This document shows positions 42,328 to 50,271 of a stretch of 64,000 bases of DNA, piece after piece. The DNA lies in assembly GCA_035294145.1 (NCBI GenBank), contig DATGLL010000203.1:19660-83659 (forward strand). Reading direction: 5' to 3'. Under the pieces are notes generated by a model. It searched no databases. It was not told the origin of the DNA and saw only the letters and a list, made by a program, of their open reading frames with translations. Every line of letters starts with the position of its first letter. The stretch's first letter is position 1. Both the position numbers and the translations under genes were made by a program. This DNA is from CADDZO01 sp035294145 (GTDB lineage: Bacteria > Chloroflexota > Dormibacteria > Dormibacterales > Dormibacteraceae).

Positions 42328-43206
42328 TCACACCCTCCGCACGGCCGTTCGGGAGAAGATCCCCTCGGGCCGAACGACGAGCACCGCCAGCAGGATGATC
42401 AGGGCCCCCACCGTCTGGAGGCTCGACCCTAGATAGCCGCCGACGTAGGAGAGGGCCAGGCCGGTGATCAGCCCGCCTACCAGCGCCCCCAGTGGGCTGT
42501 CCAGCCCCCCCATCACCGCGGAGACGAAGCCGAAGACCAGGACGGTGTCCATGTTGTTGGGGTAGAGGAGGACCTTGGGAGCAACCAGGACCCCGGCCAG
42601 GGAGCCGGCCAGGGCCGCCAGCGCCCACCCCAGGGTCAGGATGCGCCCGACCCGGACCCCGAGCAGGCGGGCCACCTCAGGGGCGAAGGCCGAGGCTCGC
42701 ATGCGCAAGCCGAGGGCGGTGAGGCGGAAGAGGACCAAGATGCCGAGCATTAGCCCCAGCACCGTGAGCAGCGTGAACAGGTCGAAGCTGGAGAAGGCGA
42801 CCTGGCGGTTCCCCAGGCGGAGCCCGACCTGGGAGAAGTTGGCTGGGAAGGAGCGGTCGCTGCCGCCCCAGACCGCCCCGGCCACGGCCTCGAGCAGGAT
42901 CAGGAGTCCCAGGGTCACGATCACCCGGCTCAGATCGGATGCCCCCGCGAGCGGGCGGATCAGGAGCCGCTCCACGCCTGCCCCCAAGACGAACCCCAGA
43001 CCCAGGGCGACCGCGAAGGCCGCCCAGTAGTCGACCCCGCGGTCGATCAGGGTCGCCGCCACATACGTGGTGAAGGTGGCCATCGCGCCCTGGGCGAAGT
43101 TGACGATCCGAGTGGCCCGCCAGATCAGCACCAGGCCCAAGGCCACGGCTGCGTAGATCAGGCCGTAGGTCACGCCGTTGAGGGTCAGGTCCAAGAGCCG
43201 TTCCAT
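42328..43206 (-). CDS. livH: Branched-chain amino acid ABC transporter permease, LivH type
   Basis: A 292-residue permease with about eight helices. It begins MERLLDLTLNGVTYGLIYA; the segment RIVNFAQGAMATFTTYVA (about residues 33-50) is diagnostic, and RMRASAFAPEVARLLGVRVGR (about 187-207) is the cytoplasmic EAA-type loop. GGGAGGAG directly precedes the ATG. It is the second pair member with LivM and follows the ATPase genes in a four-gene leftward operon. Confidence 0.9.
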   Translation of the reverse strand: MERLLDLTLNGVTYGLIYAAVALGLVLIWRATRIVNFAQGAMATFTTYVAATLIDRGVDYWAAFAVALGLGFVLGAGVERLLIRPLAGASDLSRVIVTLGLLILLEAVAGAVWGGSDRSFPANFSQVGLRLGNRQVAFSSFDLFTLLTVLGLMLGILVLFRLTALGLRMRASAFAPEVARLLGVRVGRILTLGWALAALAGSLAGVLVAPKVLLYPNNMDTVLVFGFVSAVMGGLDSPLGALVGGLITGLALSYVGGYLGSSLQTVGALIILLAVLVVRPEGIFSRTAVRRV

Positions 43207-43311
43207 CTCCTCCCGGTCCCCTTCCGCAAGGTTCCGTTCACCGTCGGCCCGGCCTGGCCCCCTGTTGGGGAGGCGTGACCGGGGCTGGCCGCGCCGTCGC
43301 CGCCCTCCACC

Positions 43312-44019
43312 TCAGAACCCCAGGTAGTGGTGGCGAAGGGCGCTGTCCGCCGCCACCGCGGCTGCGGCCTCGGCCACCACCACTTGACCCAGGTTGAGCA
43401 CGACCGCCCGGTCGGCGATGGAGAGGGCGCTGCGGGCGTTCTGCTCGACCAGGACCACGGTCAGCTCCCCGGCCCGGGTCAGCTCGCGCAGCAGGGCCAT
43501 GAGCCGGGCCGCGACCAGGGGGGCTAGACCGAGCGACGGCTCGTCCAGCAGGAGCACCCGTGGTCGGGCCATCATCGCCCGTCCGATGGCGAGCATCTGT
43601 CGCTCCCCGCCCGAGAGCGTCGCCGCCGGTCGGCGCCGTCGCTCCATCAGGGCGGGGAAGCGCTCGTAGACCTCGCTCAGCGCCCGGCGGCGGTCGACCC
43701 GGTCCCGCCGCCAGAGCGCCCCGAGGCGGAGGTTCTCGTCGACCGTGAGTTCCTCGATGATCCCTCGTCCCTCGGGCACGTGGGCCACGCCGCGACGCGC
43801 GATCTCCTCCACCGGCAGCCGGGTCAGCTCCTCCCCATCCATGCGGACGCTGCCCGAGGCCGCCCGGGTCAGGCCGGTGATGGCTCGGAGCAACGTCGTC
43901 TTGCCGGCCCCGTTCGCCCCCAGCACCGCCACGATGCTTCCCCGCTCCACCCGGAAGGACACGTCGCGCAGCGCCTGCACGGGGCCGTAGAAGACCGAGA
44001 GCCCGCTAACCTCCAGCAC
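43312..44019 (-). CDS. livF: Branched-chain amino acid ABC transporter ATP-binding protein, LivF type
   Basis: A 235-residue ATPase from the GTG at 44019. Walker A is GANGAGKTT, the signature is LSGGERQMLAIGRAMM and Walker B is LLLDEPSLGLAP. The length and the start VLEVSGLSVFYGPVQAL are typical of LivF; a frame extending to 44082 overlaps livG and adds no similarity. The GTG lies inside the last codons of livG (14-base overlap), so the two ATPases are coupled. Confidence 0.9.
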   Translation of the reverse strand: MLEVSGLSVFYGPVQALRDVSFRVERGSIVAVLGANGAGKTTLLRAITGLTRAASGSVRMDGEELTRLPVEEIARRGVAHVPEGRGIIEELTVDENLRLGALWRRDRVDRRRALSEVYERFPALMERRRRPAATLSGGERQMLAIGRAMMARPRVLLLDEPSLGLAPLVAARLMALLRELTRAGELTVVLVEQNARSALSIADRAVVLNLGQVVVAEAAAAVAADSALRHHYLGF

Positions 44020-44803
44020 CGTCGGCCTCCGACCCGGCGATCGCCTCGCCGAGGTACGCAGTGGTGACCTGGGGGTCGGCACGGATCACCTCAGGGGTGC
44101 CGCTTGCGATCACCCGGCCGAAGTCGAGCACCACCAGCCGGTCGCAGGTGGACATGACCAGGTCCATGTGGTGCTCGATCAGCAGCACCCCCATCCGTGA
44201 TCGCAGGTCCAGCAACCGCGACCTCAGGTCCTCCATCTCGCGTTCGGAGAGGCCGCTGGCGGGCTCGTCGAGCAGCAGCAGGCTGGGCTCGGCCATGAGG
44301 GCCCGGCCCAGGGCGACGCGCTTCTGGATGGCGTAGGGGAGGACTCCCGGTGGTCGCTCGGCCGCCGACTCCAGCTGCAGCTCGGCCAGGAGCGCCCGTG
44401 CCCGCGCCCGGAGCCGGGCCTCCTCAGCCGAGGACCAGGGGAGGCCGAGCAAGGTCGACACGAGGTCGGCCCGCGCCGCCACCTGCCCCCCCACCATGAC
44501 GTTCTCGAGCACGCTCAAGCTCGGCCACAGCCCCAGCCCCTGGAGGGTACGGGCGATGCCCAGCCGCGGCAGGTCATGGGGACGGTGCCGTCGCAGCGCT
44601 CGGCCCCGGTAGGTGATCGAGCCAGCCTGGGGACGGACGAAGCCGCAGATGGCGTTCAAGAGGGTCGTCTTGCCGGCGCCGTTGGGCCCGATCACCCCGA
44701 CGATCTCTCCCGCCTCGACGGTCAGGGAGACGTCCTCCAAGGCGGTCACCCCTCCGAAGGTGACCGTCAGGTTGGAGACGGTCAATCGGGCATCGGGCCT
44801 CAT
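44006..44803 (-). CDS. livG: Branched-chain amino acid ABC transporter ATP-binding protein, LivG type
   Basis: A 265-residue ATPase from the ATG at 44803 (MRPDARLTVSNLTVTFGG). Walker A is GPNGAGKTTLLNAICGF, Walker B LLLLDEPASGLSE and the H-loop IEHHMDLVM. The usual LivG signature LSYGxQ is read here as LPYAIQKRVALGRAL, a weaker match. A possible promoter, TATCCT, lies at 44911-44906 on the minus strand. It is the first gene of the livGFHM-like operon, downstream of a flavoprotein gene in the same orientation. Confidence 0.85.
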   Translation of the reverse strand: MRPDARLTVSNLTVTFGGVTALEDVSLTVEAGEIVGVIGPNGAGKTTLLNAICGFVRPQAGSITYRGRALRRHRPHDLPRLGIARTLQGLGLWPSLSVLENVMVGGQVAARADLVSTLLGLPWSSAEEARLRARARALLAELQLESAAERPPGVLPYAIQKRVALGRALMAEPSLLLLDEPASGLSEREMEDLRSRLLDLRSRMGVLLIEHHMDLVMSTCDRLVVLDFGRVIASGTPEVIRADPQVTTAYLGEAIAGSEADGAGG

Positions 44804-44955
44804 CGCCGGGCGGCGCCGGTGGCCACCGACGTCGACGGGCCGCGCTCCCCACTCCAGGTCACGATCGTGCGGCCTTCCTCTCTCCCGTCCGTAGGGACAG
44901 CTCTTAGGATAGGCCAAGGTCGCAGGAAGAGGGGCCGGGCCTCGGGCCCACCTGC

Positions 44956-46269
44956 TCACCGGATCGACGCGATGGCCTCGGCGAGCAGCCCGCCTGGGCC
45001 GGGAGGGAGGTGATGGAGGCGAGCCAGGTCGCGGTAGTCCGCCTCCAGCTCCATGGCGGTCGTGACCAGGCCGATCAGCTCGGATGCTCCGCGCCCAACC
45101 ATGTGCGCCCCCAGGATCTCGCCGTACTCCGCGTCCACGACCAGCTTGAGCCTGGCCGGGTCCTCGCCCGAGGTCGGGGTGTCGGGGTCGATGGCCGGCC
45201 CCCCGCGGCCGACCGCCACCGGTCTCCCGCGGGCGATCGCCTGCTCCTCGGTGAGGCCGACCGCGGCCAGCTCGGGGCGGGTGCTGACCGAGCGGGGGAT
45301 CCGCTCCGGCCGGAACCTCGCCGTGCCGCCCAGGGCGCAGGTCGCGGCCACCATGCCCTGGGCGCGGGCCCGGCTCGAGAGCCAGGGGGGGCCGGTGAGG
45401 TCGCCGGCAGCGAAGACCTCGGGGGCCGAGGTGGCGCAGCGGGCGTCGATCATCACCTCACCGGCCGGGCCGGTGGCGACGCCCGCGACCTCCAGGTCGA
45501 GCCCGGAGCGGTTGGGGAGGCGGGCGTCGGCGAAGAGCAGGAGCTCGGGCTCGAGCTCCGCCTCGGCCTGCTCGAGGGCCCCTCGACCGAAGAGGAACCG
45601 GATCCCACGCCGCTCCAGGGCACGCTGGAGGGTCCTTGCCACCTCCCCATCTTCCTCAGGCAGGATGCGATCGCCCGCCGTCGCCACCGCCACCTTGGAG
45701 CCCAGGCGGTTGAGGAGGCTCGCCCATCCGAGCCCGAGGTGGGCCGCCCCGGCGATCAGGACCCGGGAGGGCAGCTCGTCCAAGGCCATGGCCTCCTCGC
45801 CGGTCGCGGCGCGGCGACCGGGCCGGGGCGTCCCGCGCCGCTGGGGGATGACGGGGCTGGCCCCGGTGGCGAGGACCACCGGCACCCGCTCGAAGACCAG
45901 GCCGGCGACCTCGACCCGGCCCGGCCCAACGAATCGCGCGCAGGCCACCACCACCTCGACGCCGGCCCGCTCGAGGGCGGCTCGGGTGAGCCGCGCGGCC
46001 ATGGTCGTGGCCGCCGCCGCGGCGCTCCGCATTCGCCCCCAATCGACGATGAGGGACCCCGCCCGCACCCCCATCTGCCCTCCCTGGTCGAGCTCGTCCA
46101 GGAGGTCGGCGGCTCGCCGCAGCGTCGCGGTGGGGACGTCCCCCCGGTGGACGCAGGTCCCACCTGGCTCCGCTCGCTCGACCAGGGTCACCCCCGCCCC
46201 CAGGCGGGCGCCCGTGAGCGCGGCCGCGACTCCAGCCGGTCCTCCTCCGATCACCAGTAGCTCAGCCAT
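44956..46269 (-). CDS. Dihydrolipoamide dehydrogenase-like flavoprotein lacking one redox cysteine
   Basis: A 437-residue FAD/NAD-linked reductase of the Lpd/glutathione reductase family. FAD motif GGGPAG is at residues 8-13, a second Rossmann GAAHLGLGWASLL near 175, and FAAGDLTG near 296. The redox-active pair, normally C-x4-C-x4-K, reads C39-VHRG-D44-VPTAT: the second cysteine is Asp and the lysine is gone. The C-terminal His-Glu site is also altered (HHLPPGPGG). It therefore cannot form the usual disulfide. Soluble transhydrogenase- or mercuric-reductase-type chemistry is unlikely. It is not clearly tied to the Liv genes. Confidence 0.8.
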   Translation of the reverse strand: MAELLVIGGGPAGVAAALTGARLGAGVTLVERAEPGGTCVHRGDVPTATLRRAADLLDELDQGGQMGVRAGSLIVDWGRMRSAAAAATTMAARLTRAALERAGVEVVVACARFVGPGRVEVAGLVFERVPVVLATGASPVIPQRRGTPRPGRRAATGEEAMALDELPSRVLIAGAAHLGLGWASLLNRLGSKVAVATAGDRILPEEDGEVARTLQRALERRGIRFLFGRGALEQAEAELEPELLLFADARLPNRSGLDLEVAGVATGPAGEVMIDARCATSAPEVFAAGDLTGPPWLSSRARAQGMVAATCALGGTARFRPERIPRSVSTRPELAAVGLTEEQAIARGRPVAVGRGGPAIDPDTPTSGEDPARLKLVVDAEYGEILGAHMVGRGASELIGLVTTAMELEADYRDLARLHHLPPGPGGLLAEAIASIR

Positions 46270-46306
46270 CCCCGCTCCTGATCGTCACCTGGGGCCGGGA
46301 TCCCGA

Positions 46307-46552
46307 TCACGCCGGGGGGGTGACCCGTCTTCCCGAGGGCGCCGCCGCGCCGCCCGGGATGGGGTGCCCGAGGTAGGGCGGGGGCCAGACGGCCAAGCCC
46401 GGCCGGGCCCCCTCCCCGTCGGCCGAGAGGCGGTCGGCCGAGCTGGAGGGAGGACCGAGGGCCAGCGCGACCAGGACGCGGTCGAGGGGCTCGGGGGTCG
46501 AAGCCTCGACCCGATCAGCCCTGACCTGGGGCGGCGGGCAACCTCGCCCCAC
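46307..46552 (-). CDS. Possible small protein upstream of the flavoprotein gene
   Basis: An 81-residue open frame from a GTG at 46552, with AAGGAGG five bases upstream. Codons are strongly G/C-ending, as in real genes here. It contains PEPLDRVLVALALGPPSS and LAVWPPPYLGHPIPGG; no family is recognised. It ends 37 bases before the flavoprotein ATG, so would be cotranscribed. Otherwise the 474-base divergent gap 46270-46743 holds nothing I recognise. Confidence 0.35.
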   Translation of the reverse strand: MGRGCPPPQVRADRVEASTPEPLDRVLVALALGPPSSSADRLSADGEGARPGLAVWPPPYLGHPIPGGAAAPSGRRVTPPA

Positions 46553-46731
46553 GATGCCTCCTTCCGCTCTCCAGCCGGGGCTCGACGCCGCCCTGCCCGA
46601 CGGCCGTTGCGGGCCTCGACCTCCTCGCCTCACGTGCATGGGCCACGCCTACAGTGTCCCCCGAACGTCCGCACGCCGTGGCCGACGATCGGCGCGAGCC
46701 AGGCCGCGAGCGGCACTCGAAGGCTGGAGGG

Positions 46732-46737
46732 TACCTT
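46732..46737 (+). promoter_or_regulatory. -10 element, probable leaderless promoter
   Basis: TACCTT ends six bases before the ATG at 46744. A GGAGG at 46726-46730 is too far (13 bases) for a good ribosome binding site. Confidence 0.4.
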
Positions 46738-46743
46738 CCCCTC

Positions 46744-48150
46744 ATGAGGGCAGAAGACGTCGACCCCGAGTTCGAACGAGCAGCCCGGTCAGCGGTGGCG
46801 TGGGTGGCGCAGTACCTGGGCTCGGTGCGGGACCGCCGTGTCCTGTCCGAGGTCGCCCCGGGCGAGGTACGCGCCGCCCTCCCCGCCGCGCCCCCCGAGC
46901 TGGGCGAGCCGCTCGATCGCCTGCTGCAGGACTTCGAGCGCCTGGTCGTGCCCGGGATCACGCATTGGAACCATCCCCGGTTCTTCGCCTACTTCGCCAC
47001 CACCGGCTCCGAGGCCGGCATCCTGGCCGAGCTGTTGATCGCCGCGCTCAACGTCAACGCCATGCTCTGGCGTGCTTCGCCAGCCGCCACCGAGCTGGAG
47101 GAGGTCGCCTGCGACTGGCTACGGCAAGCGGTCGGGCTGCCACGTCCCATCTTCGGGCACATCAACGACACCGCCTCGTCGAGCACCCTGTACGCGCTGG
47201 CGGCGGCACGTGAGGCGGTGGGCCTTGACGTCCGTCACCGAGGCCTGTCCGGGCTGCCGCCCCTCGTCCTCTACGCCTCCGAGGAGGCGCACTCGTCGGT
47301 GGAGAAGGCCGGGATCGTGCTGGGCGTGGGCCAGCGGGGAGTGGTCAGGGTGCCCACCGACGCCGAGCTGCGCATGGATGTGGGGGCCTTGGAGCGGGCC
47401 ATCGCGGCCGACCGGGCGGCGGGGCGCCTGCCCTTCGCCGTCGTGGCCACGGTGGGGACCACCTCCACGACCGCGATCGACCCGGTCCCCGCCATCGCCG
47501 ACCTCTGCCAGCGCGAGGGGCTGTGGCTCCACGTGGACGCGGCCTACGGCGGGGTCGCGGCCGTCGTCCCCGAGCTCCGCTGGGTGCTCGAGGGTTGCGA
47601 ACGGGCCGACTCGTTGGTCATCAACCCCCACAAGTGGCTCTTCACCCCCATGGACTGCAGCGTCCTCTACTGTCGGCGCGAGGAGATGATGCGCCGGGCG
47701 TTCAGCCTGGTGCCGGACTACCTGACCGCGGCCGAGGGGGACGAGGTCCGCAACCTGATGGACTACGGCGTCGCCTTGGGACGGCGTTTCCGAGGGCTGA
47801 AGCTCTGGTTCGTGCTTCGTGCCTTCGGCCTTCAGGGCCTGCGGCAGCGGATCGCGGCCCACCTCGCCATGGCCCGGGAGCTCAAGGGCTGGGTCGAGGC
47901 CGACCCGGAGTTCGAGCTCCTGGCCCCCACGCCGTTCAGCACTGTGGTCTTCCGCCATCGGGCCGGCGACGATGCCAACCGCCGTATCGAGGAGACGGTG
48001 AACCGCTCCGGGCAGGCGTTCATCTCCCACACCACGGTCCGAGGCGTGCACGCGCTGCGGGTGGCCATCGGCAACCTGCGCACCACGCCGGACGACGTGC
48101 GGGCGACCTGGGAGCTGATCCGTCGGGCGGCCAGGGAGGTCGTCCCATGA
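46744..48150 (+). CDS. PLP-dependent amino acid decarboxylase, group II
   Basis: A 468-residue aromatic-L-amino-acid/glutamate decarboxylase-type enzyme. HWNHPRFFAYF (about residues 62-72) is the N-terminal signature, VDAAYGG (about 263-269) binds the PLP ring nitrogen, and NPHKWLFTPMDCSVLY (about 297-312) carries the PLP-lysine. The substrate is probably Trp, Tyr, Phe or a related amino acid, but cannot be chosen by eye. The ATG at 46744 is preferred to one at 46654. Its stop overlaps the next small gene (ATGA). Confidence 0.88.
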   Translation: MRAEDVDPEFERAARSAVAWVAQYLGSVRDRRVLSEVAPGEVRAALPAAPPELGEPLDRLLQDFERLVVPGITHWNHPRFFAYFATTGSEAGILAELLIAALNVNAMLWRASPAATELEEVACDWLRQAVGLPRPIFGHINDTASSSTLYALAAAREAVGLDVRHRGLSGLPPLVLYASEEAHSSVEKAGIVLGVGQRGVVRVPTDAELRMDVGALERAIAADRAAGRLPFAVVATVGTTSTTAIDPVPAIADLCQREGLWLHVDAAYGGVAAVVPELRWVLEGCERADSLVINPHKWLFTPMDCSVLYCRREEMMRRAFSLVPDYLTAAEGDEVRNLMDYGVALGRRFRGLKLWFVLRAFGLQGLRQRIAAHLAMARELKGWVEADPEFELLAPTPFSTVVFRHRAGDDANRRIEETVNRSGQAFISHTTVRGVHALRVAIGNLRTTPDDVRATWELIRRAAREVVP

Positions 48151-48419
48151 GGGCGGCCGGCTGGACCCCTGTGCCCGTCCCGGACTCGAGGCCCCCGGCC
48201 ACGGACGGGGATGAGGGCACGGGGCCCGGTCGTTGCCTCGACTGTCGCCACGGGCGCCGGGTCCAAGGGGCGCGCAGCACCTTCTGGCTCTGTCAGCGGT
48301 CGCGGACCGACCCGCGCTTCAGCCGTTACCCGCGGTTGCCGGTGCTGAGCTGCCCCGGCTATGAGGCCAGGGAGGGGCCGATCGCGGCTGATCGGGCGGG
48401 CCCCGCCTCGCCTCCGTAG
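48147..48419 (+). CDS. Small Cys-containing protein coupled to the decarboxylase gene
   Basis: A 90-residue protein starting in the ATGA overlap with the decarboxylase stop. It has CLDC (about residues 30-33), a later Cys in WLCQRSRTDPRFSRYP and a third in LPVLSCPGYEAR. The four-cysteine spacing suggests a small metal site. DPRFSRYPRLPVLSCPGYE has the look of a conserved family, but I do not know one by name. Coupling hints at a role with the decarboxylase. Confidence 0.6.
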   Translation: MRAAGWTPVPVPDSRPPATDGDEGTGPGRCLDCRHGRRVQGARSTFWLCQRSRTDPRFSRYPRLPVLSCPGYEAREGPIAADRAGPASPP

Positions 48420-48439
48420 CGCGATCCCCCGGAGGGGGC

Positions 48440-49339
48440 TCAGCTGCGCAGACGGGGGTCGAGGACGTCGCGCAGGCCGTCGCCGACCAGGTTGAAGGCC
48501 AGGACGGCGAAAAAGATGCAGAGGCCCGGGAAGGTGATCAGGTTGGCGTCCCGGAAGATGTAGTTGTGCCCCTCCCCCAGCAGCTCGCCCCACTCCGGCG
48601 TCGGCGGCTGCACCCCGAGGCCGAAGAAGCCGAGGCCGGCGGCGACCAGGATGGCCAGGCCCATCTGCAGGGTGGCGAGCACGATCACGGGGGCAAGCAC
48701 GTTCGGGACCAGATGGCGAAGCAGGATGCGTGGGGAGGAGACGCCCAGCGCCCTGGCCGCCTCGACGTAGGGGAGCTGGCGCACCTTCAGCGCCTCGCTG
48801 CGGACCAGCCGGATGAAGTTCGGGATCGAGCTCACGCCCACGGCGATGACCACGTTCTTCAGGCCCGGCCCCAGGGCGGCGACCAGGGCCAGAGCGAGCA
48901 CGATGTTGGGGAAGGCCAGCAGGATGTCGGTCAGGCGCTGGATCAGGAGGTCGATCCAGCCCCCGAAGTAGCCTGAGGCGGCGCCGAGGGGCACGCCCAC
49001 ACCCCCCCCGATCACCACCGCCATCAGGCCGAGGCTGAGCGTGTAGCGGGAGCCGTAGATGAGGTCCAAGAGCTCGTCCCGACCGTAGTTGTCGGTGCCC
49101 AGGAGGTGCTGGGGGGAAGGGGGCAGGAGCACGTTGCTCAGGTCCTGGTGGGCGGGGTTGTACTGGTTGAACACCAGCGGCCCGAGCAGGGCGGTCACGG
49201 CGTAGATGGCGAGCACGACCAGGCCGGCGACTGCGCTGCGGTGGCGCAGCAGCTGCCGCCAGGCCGTCTCGTGGGCCGCCTGGAGGTCCTCCTCGGCCTC
49301 GGTTGCCAGCTCAGTCGTATCGAATGCGCGGATCGACAT
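48440..49339 (-). CDS. Peptide/nickel ABC transporter permease, DppC type
   Basis: A 299-residue permease with six helices; the N-terminal LLRHRSAVAGLVVLAIYAV and the EAA loop PYVEAARALGVSSPRILLRHLVPN (split near residues 187-210) are diagnostic of the oligopeptide family. It forms the channel with the DppB-type permease upstream, overlapping it by 29 bases. It is the last gene of the operon; no DppD/DppF ATPases are present, so those must come from elsewhere. Confidence 0.9.
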   Translation of the reverse strand: MSIRAFDTTELATEAEEDLQAAHETAWRQLLRHRSAVAGLVVLAIYAVTALLGPLVFNQYNPAHQDLSNVLLPPSPQHLLGTDNYGRDELLDLIYGSRYTLSLGLMAVVIGGGVGVPLGAASGYFGGWIDLLIQRLTDILLAFPNIVLALALVAALGPGLKNVVIAVGVSSIPNFIRLVRSEALKVRQLPYVEAARALGVSSPRILLRHLVPNVLAPVIVLATLQMGLAILVAAGLGFFGLGVQPPTPEWGELLGEGHNYIFRDANLITFPGLCIFFAVLAFNLVGDGLRDVLDPRLRS

Positions 49340-50231
49340 AGGCGTAGAGGAGGTCGGTCAGGAGGTTGATCACGATGTAGGTCACGGCGAAGAGCAGGAC
49401 CAGGCCCTGCACCATCGGGTAGTCCCGGAAGAAGATCGAGTCCAGGAGCAGGCGTCCCACGCCGGGCCAGCTGAAGACGCTCTCGGTCAACACCGCGCCC
49501 CCGAGCAGGGACCCGAACTGGAGCCCGATCGTGGTGATGATGGGGAGGAGCGCGTTGCGCAGGGCGTGCTTGAACACCACCAGCCGGAAGGGGGCGCCCT
49601 TGGCCCGGGCGGTGCGGATGTAGTCCTGGTTTAGCACCTCCAGCATCGAGCCGCGGGTGATGCGCGCGATCAGGCCCACCGAGAACACCGCCAACGTGAA
49701 GGCGGGCAGGATGATGCTGCTCGGGCTGTCCGCACCCGCTGCCGGCAGCCAGTGGAGCTGGATGGCGAAGATCACAATCAGCATCAGGCCCAGCCAGTAG
49801 ACCGGCATGGAGATGCCGAACACCGAGAGGGCGGAGATGGCCAGGTCCAGGGGGGTGTTCCGTCGGATGGCCGCGCCCACGCCCGCCAATACCCCCACCA
49901 CCACGGCGATCGCGATCGCGGTCACGGCCAGGGCGACGGTGTAGGGGATGCGGCTGGCGATCTCGGCGGCGACCGGGGAGCCGAAGTGGGCCGAGGTCCC
50001 GAGGTTGAGGTGGAGGAGCTGGCCCATGAAGTCGAGGTACTGCACGTAGAGGGGCTGGTCTAGGCCGAGCTGGTGACGGACGTGCTCGACCTGCTCCGGC
50101 GTCGCCAGCACCCCGGCGATCACGCGGGCCGGGTCGCCGGGGAGCAGGCGCGCCATGATGAAGACGCCCGTCGCCACCCCCCACAGGGTGGGGATGGCGA
50201 TCAGGAGCCGGCGCACGACGTAGGTCAGCAC
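49311..50231 (-). CDS. Peptide/nickel ABC transporter permease, DppB type
   Basis: A 306-residue permease. It begins MLTYVVRRLLIAIPTLWGVA, and LNQDYIRTARAKGAPFRLVVFKHALRNALLP (split near residues 197-227) is the family loop contacting the ATPase. It is the second gene of a leftward trio: binding protein, DppB-type, DppC-type. The gap to the binding-protein gene is 40 bases. Confidence 0.9.
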   Translation of the reverse strand: MLTYVVRRLLIAIPTLWGVATGVFIMARLLPGDPARVIAGVLATPEQVEHVRHQLGLDQPLYVQYLDFMGQLLHLNLGTSAHFGSPVAAEIASRIPYTVALAVTAIAIAVVVGVLAGVGAAIRRNTPLDLAISALSVFGISMPVYWLGLMLIVIFAIQLHWLPAAGADSPSSIILPAFTLAVFSVGLIARITRGSMLEVLNQDYIRTARAKGAPFRLVVFKHALRNALLPIITTIGLQFGSLLGGAVLTESVFSWPGVGRLLLDSIFFRDYPMVQGLVLLFAVTYIVINLLTDLLYAYVDPRIRYD

Positions 50232-50271
50232 GCCGGCTCCTCCTCAGCTTGGGCCCCGGGGCACCACCTCG

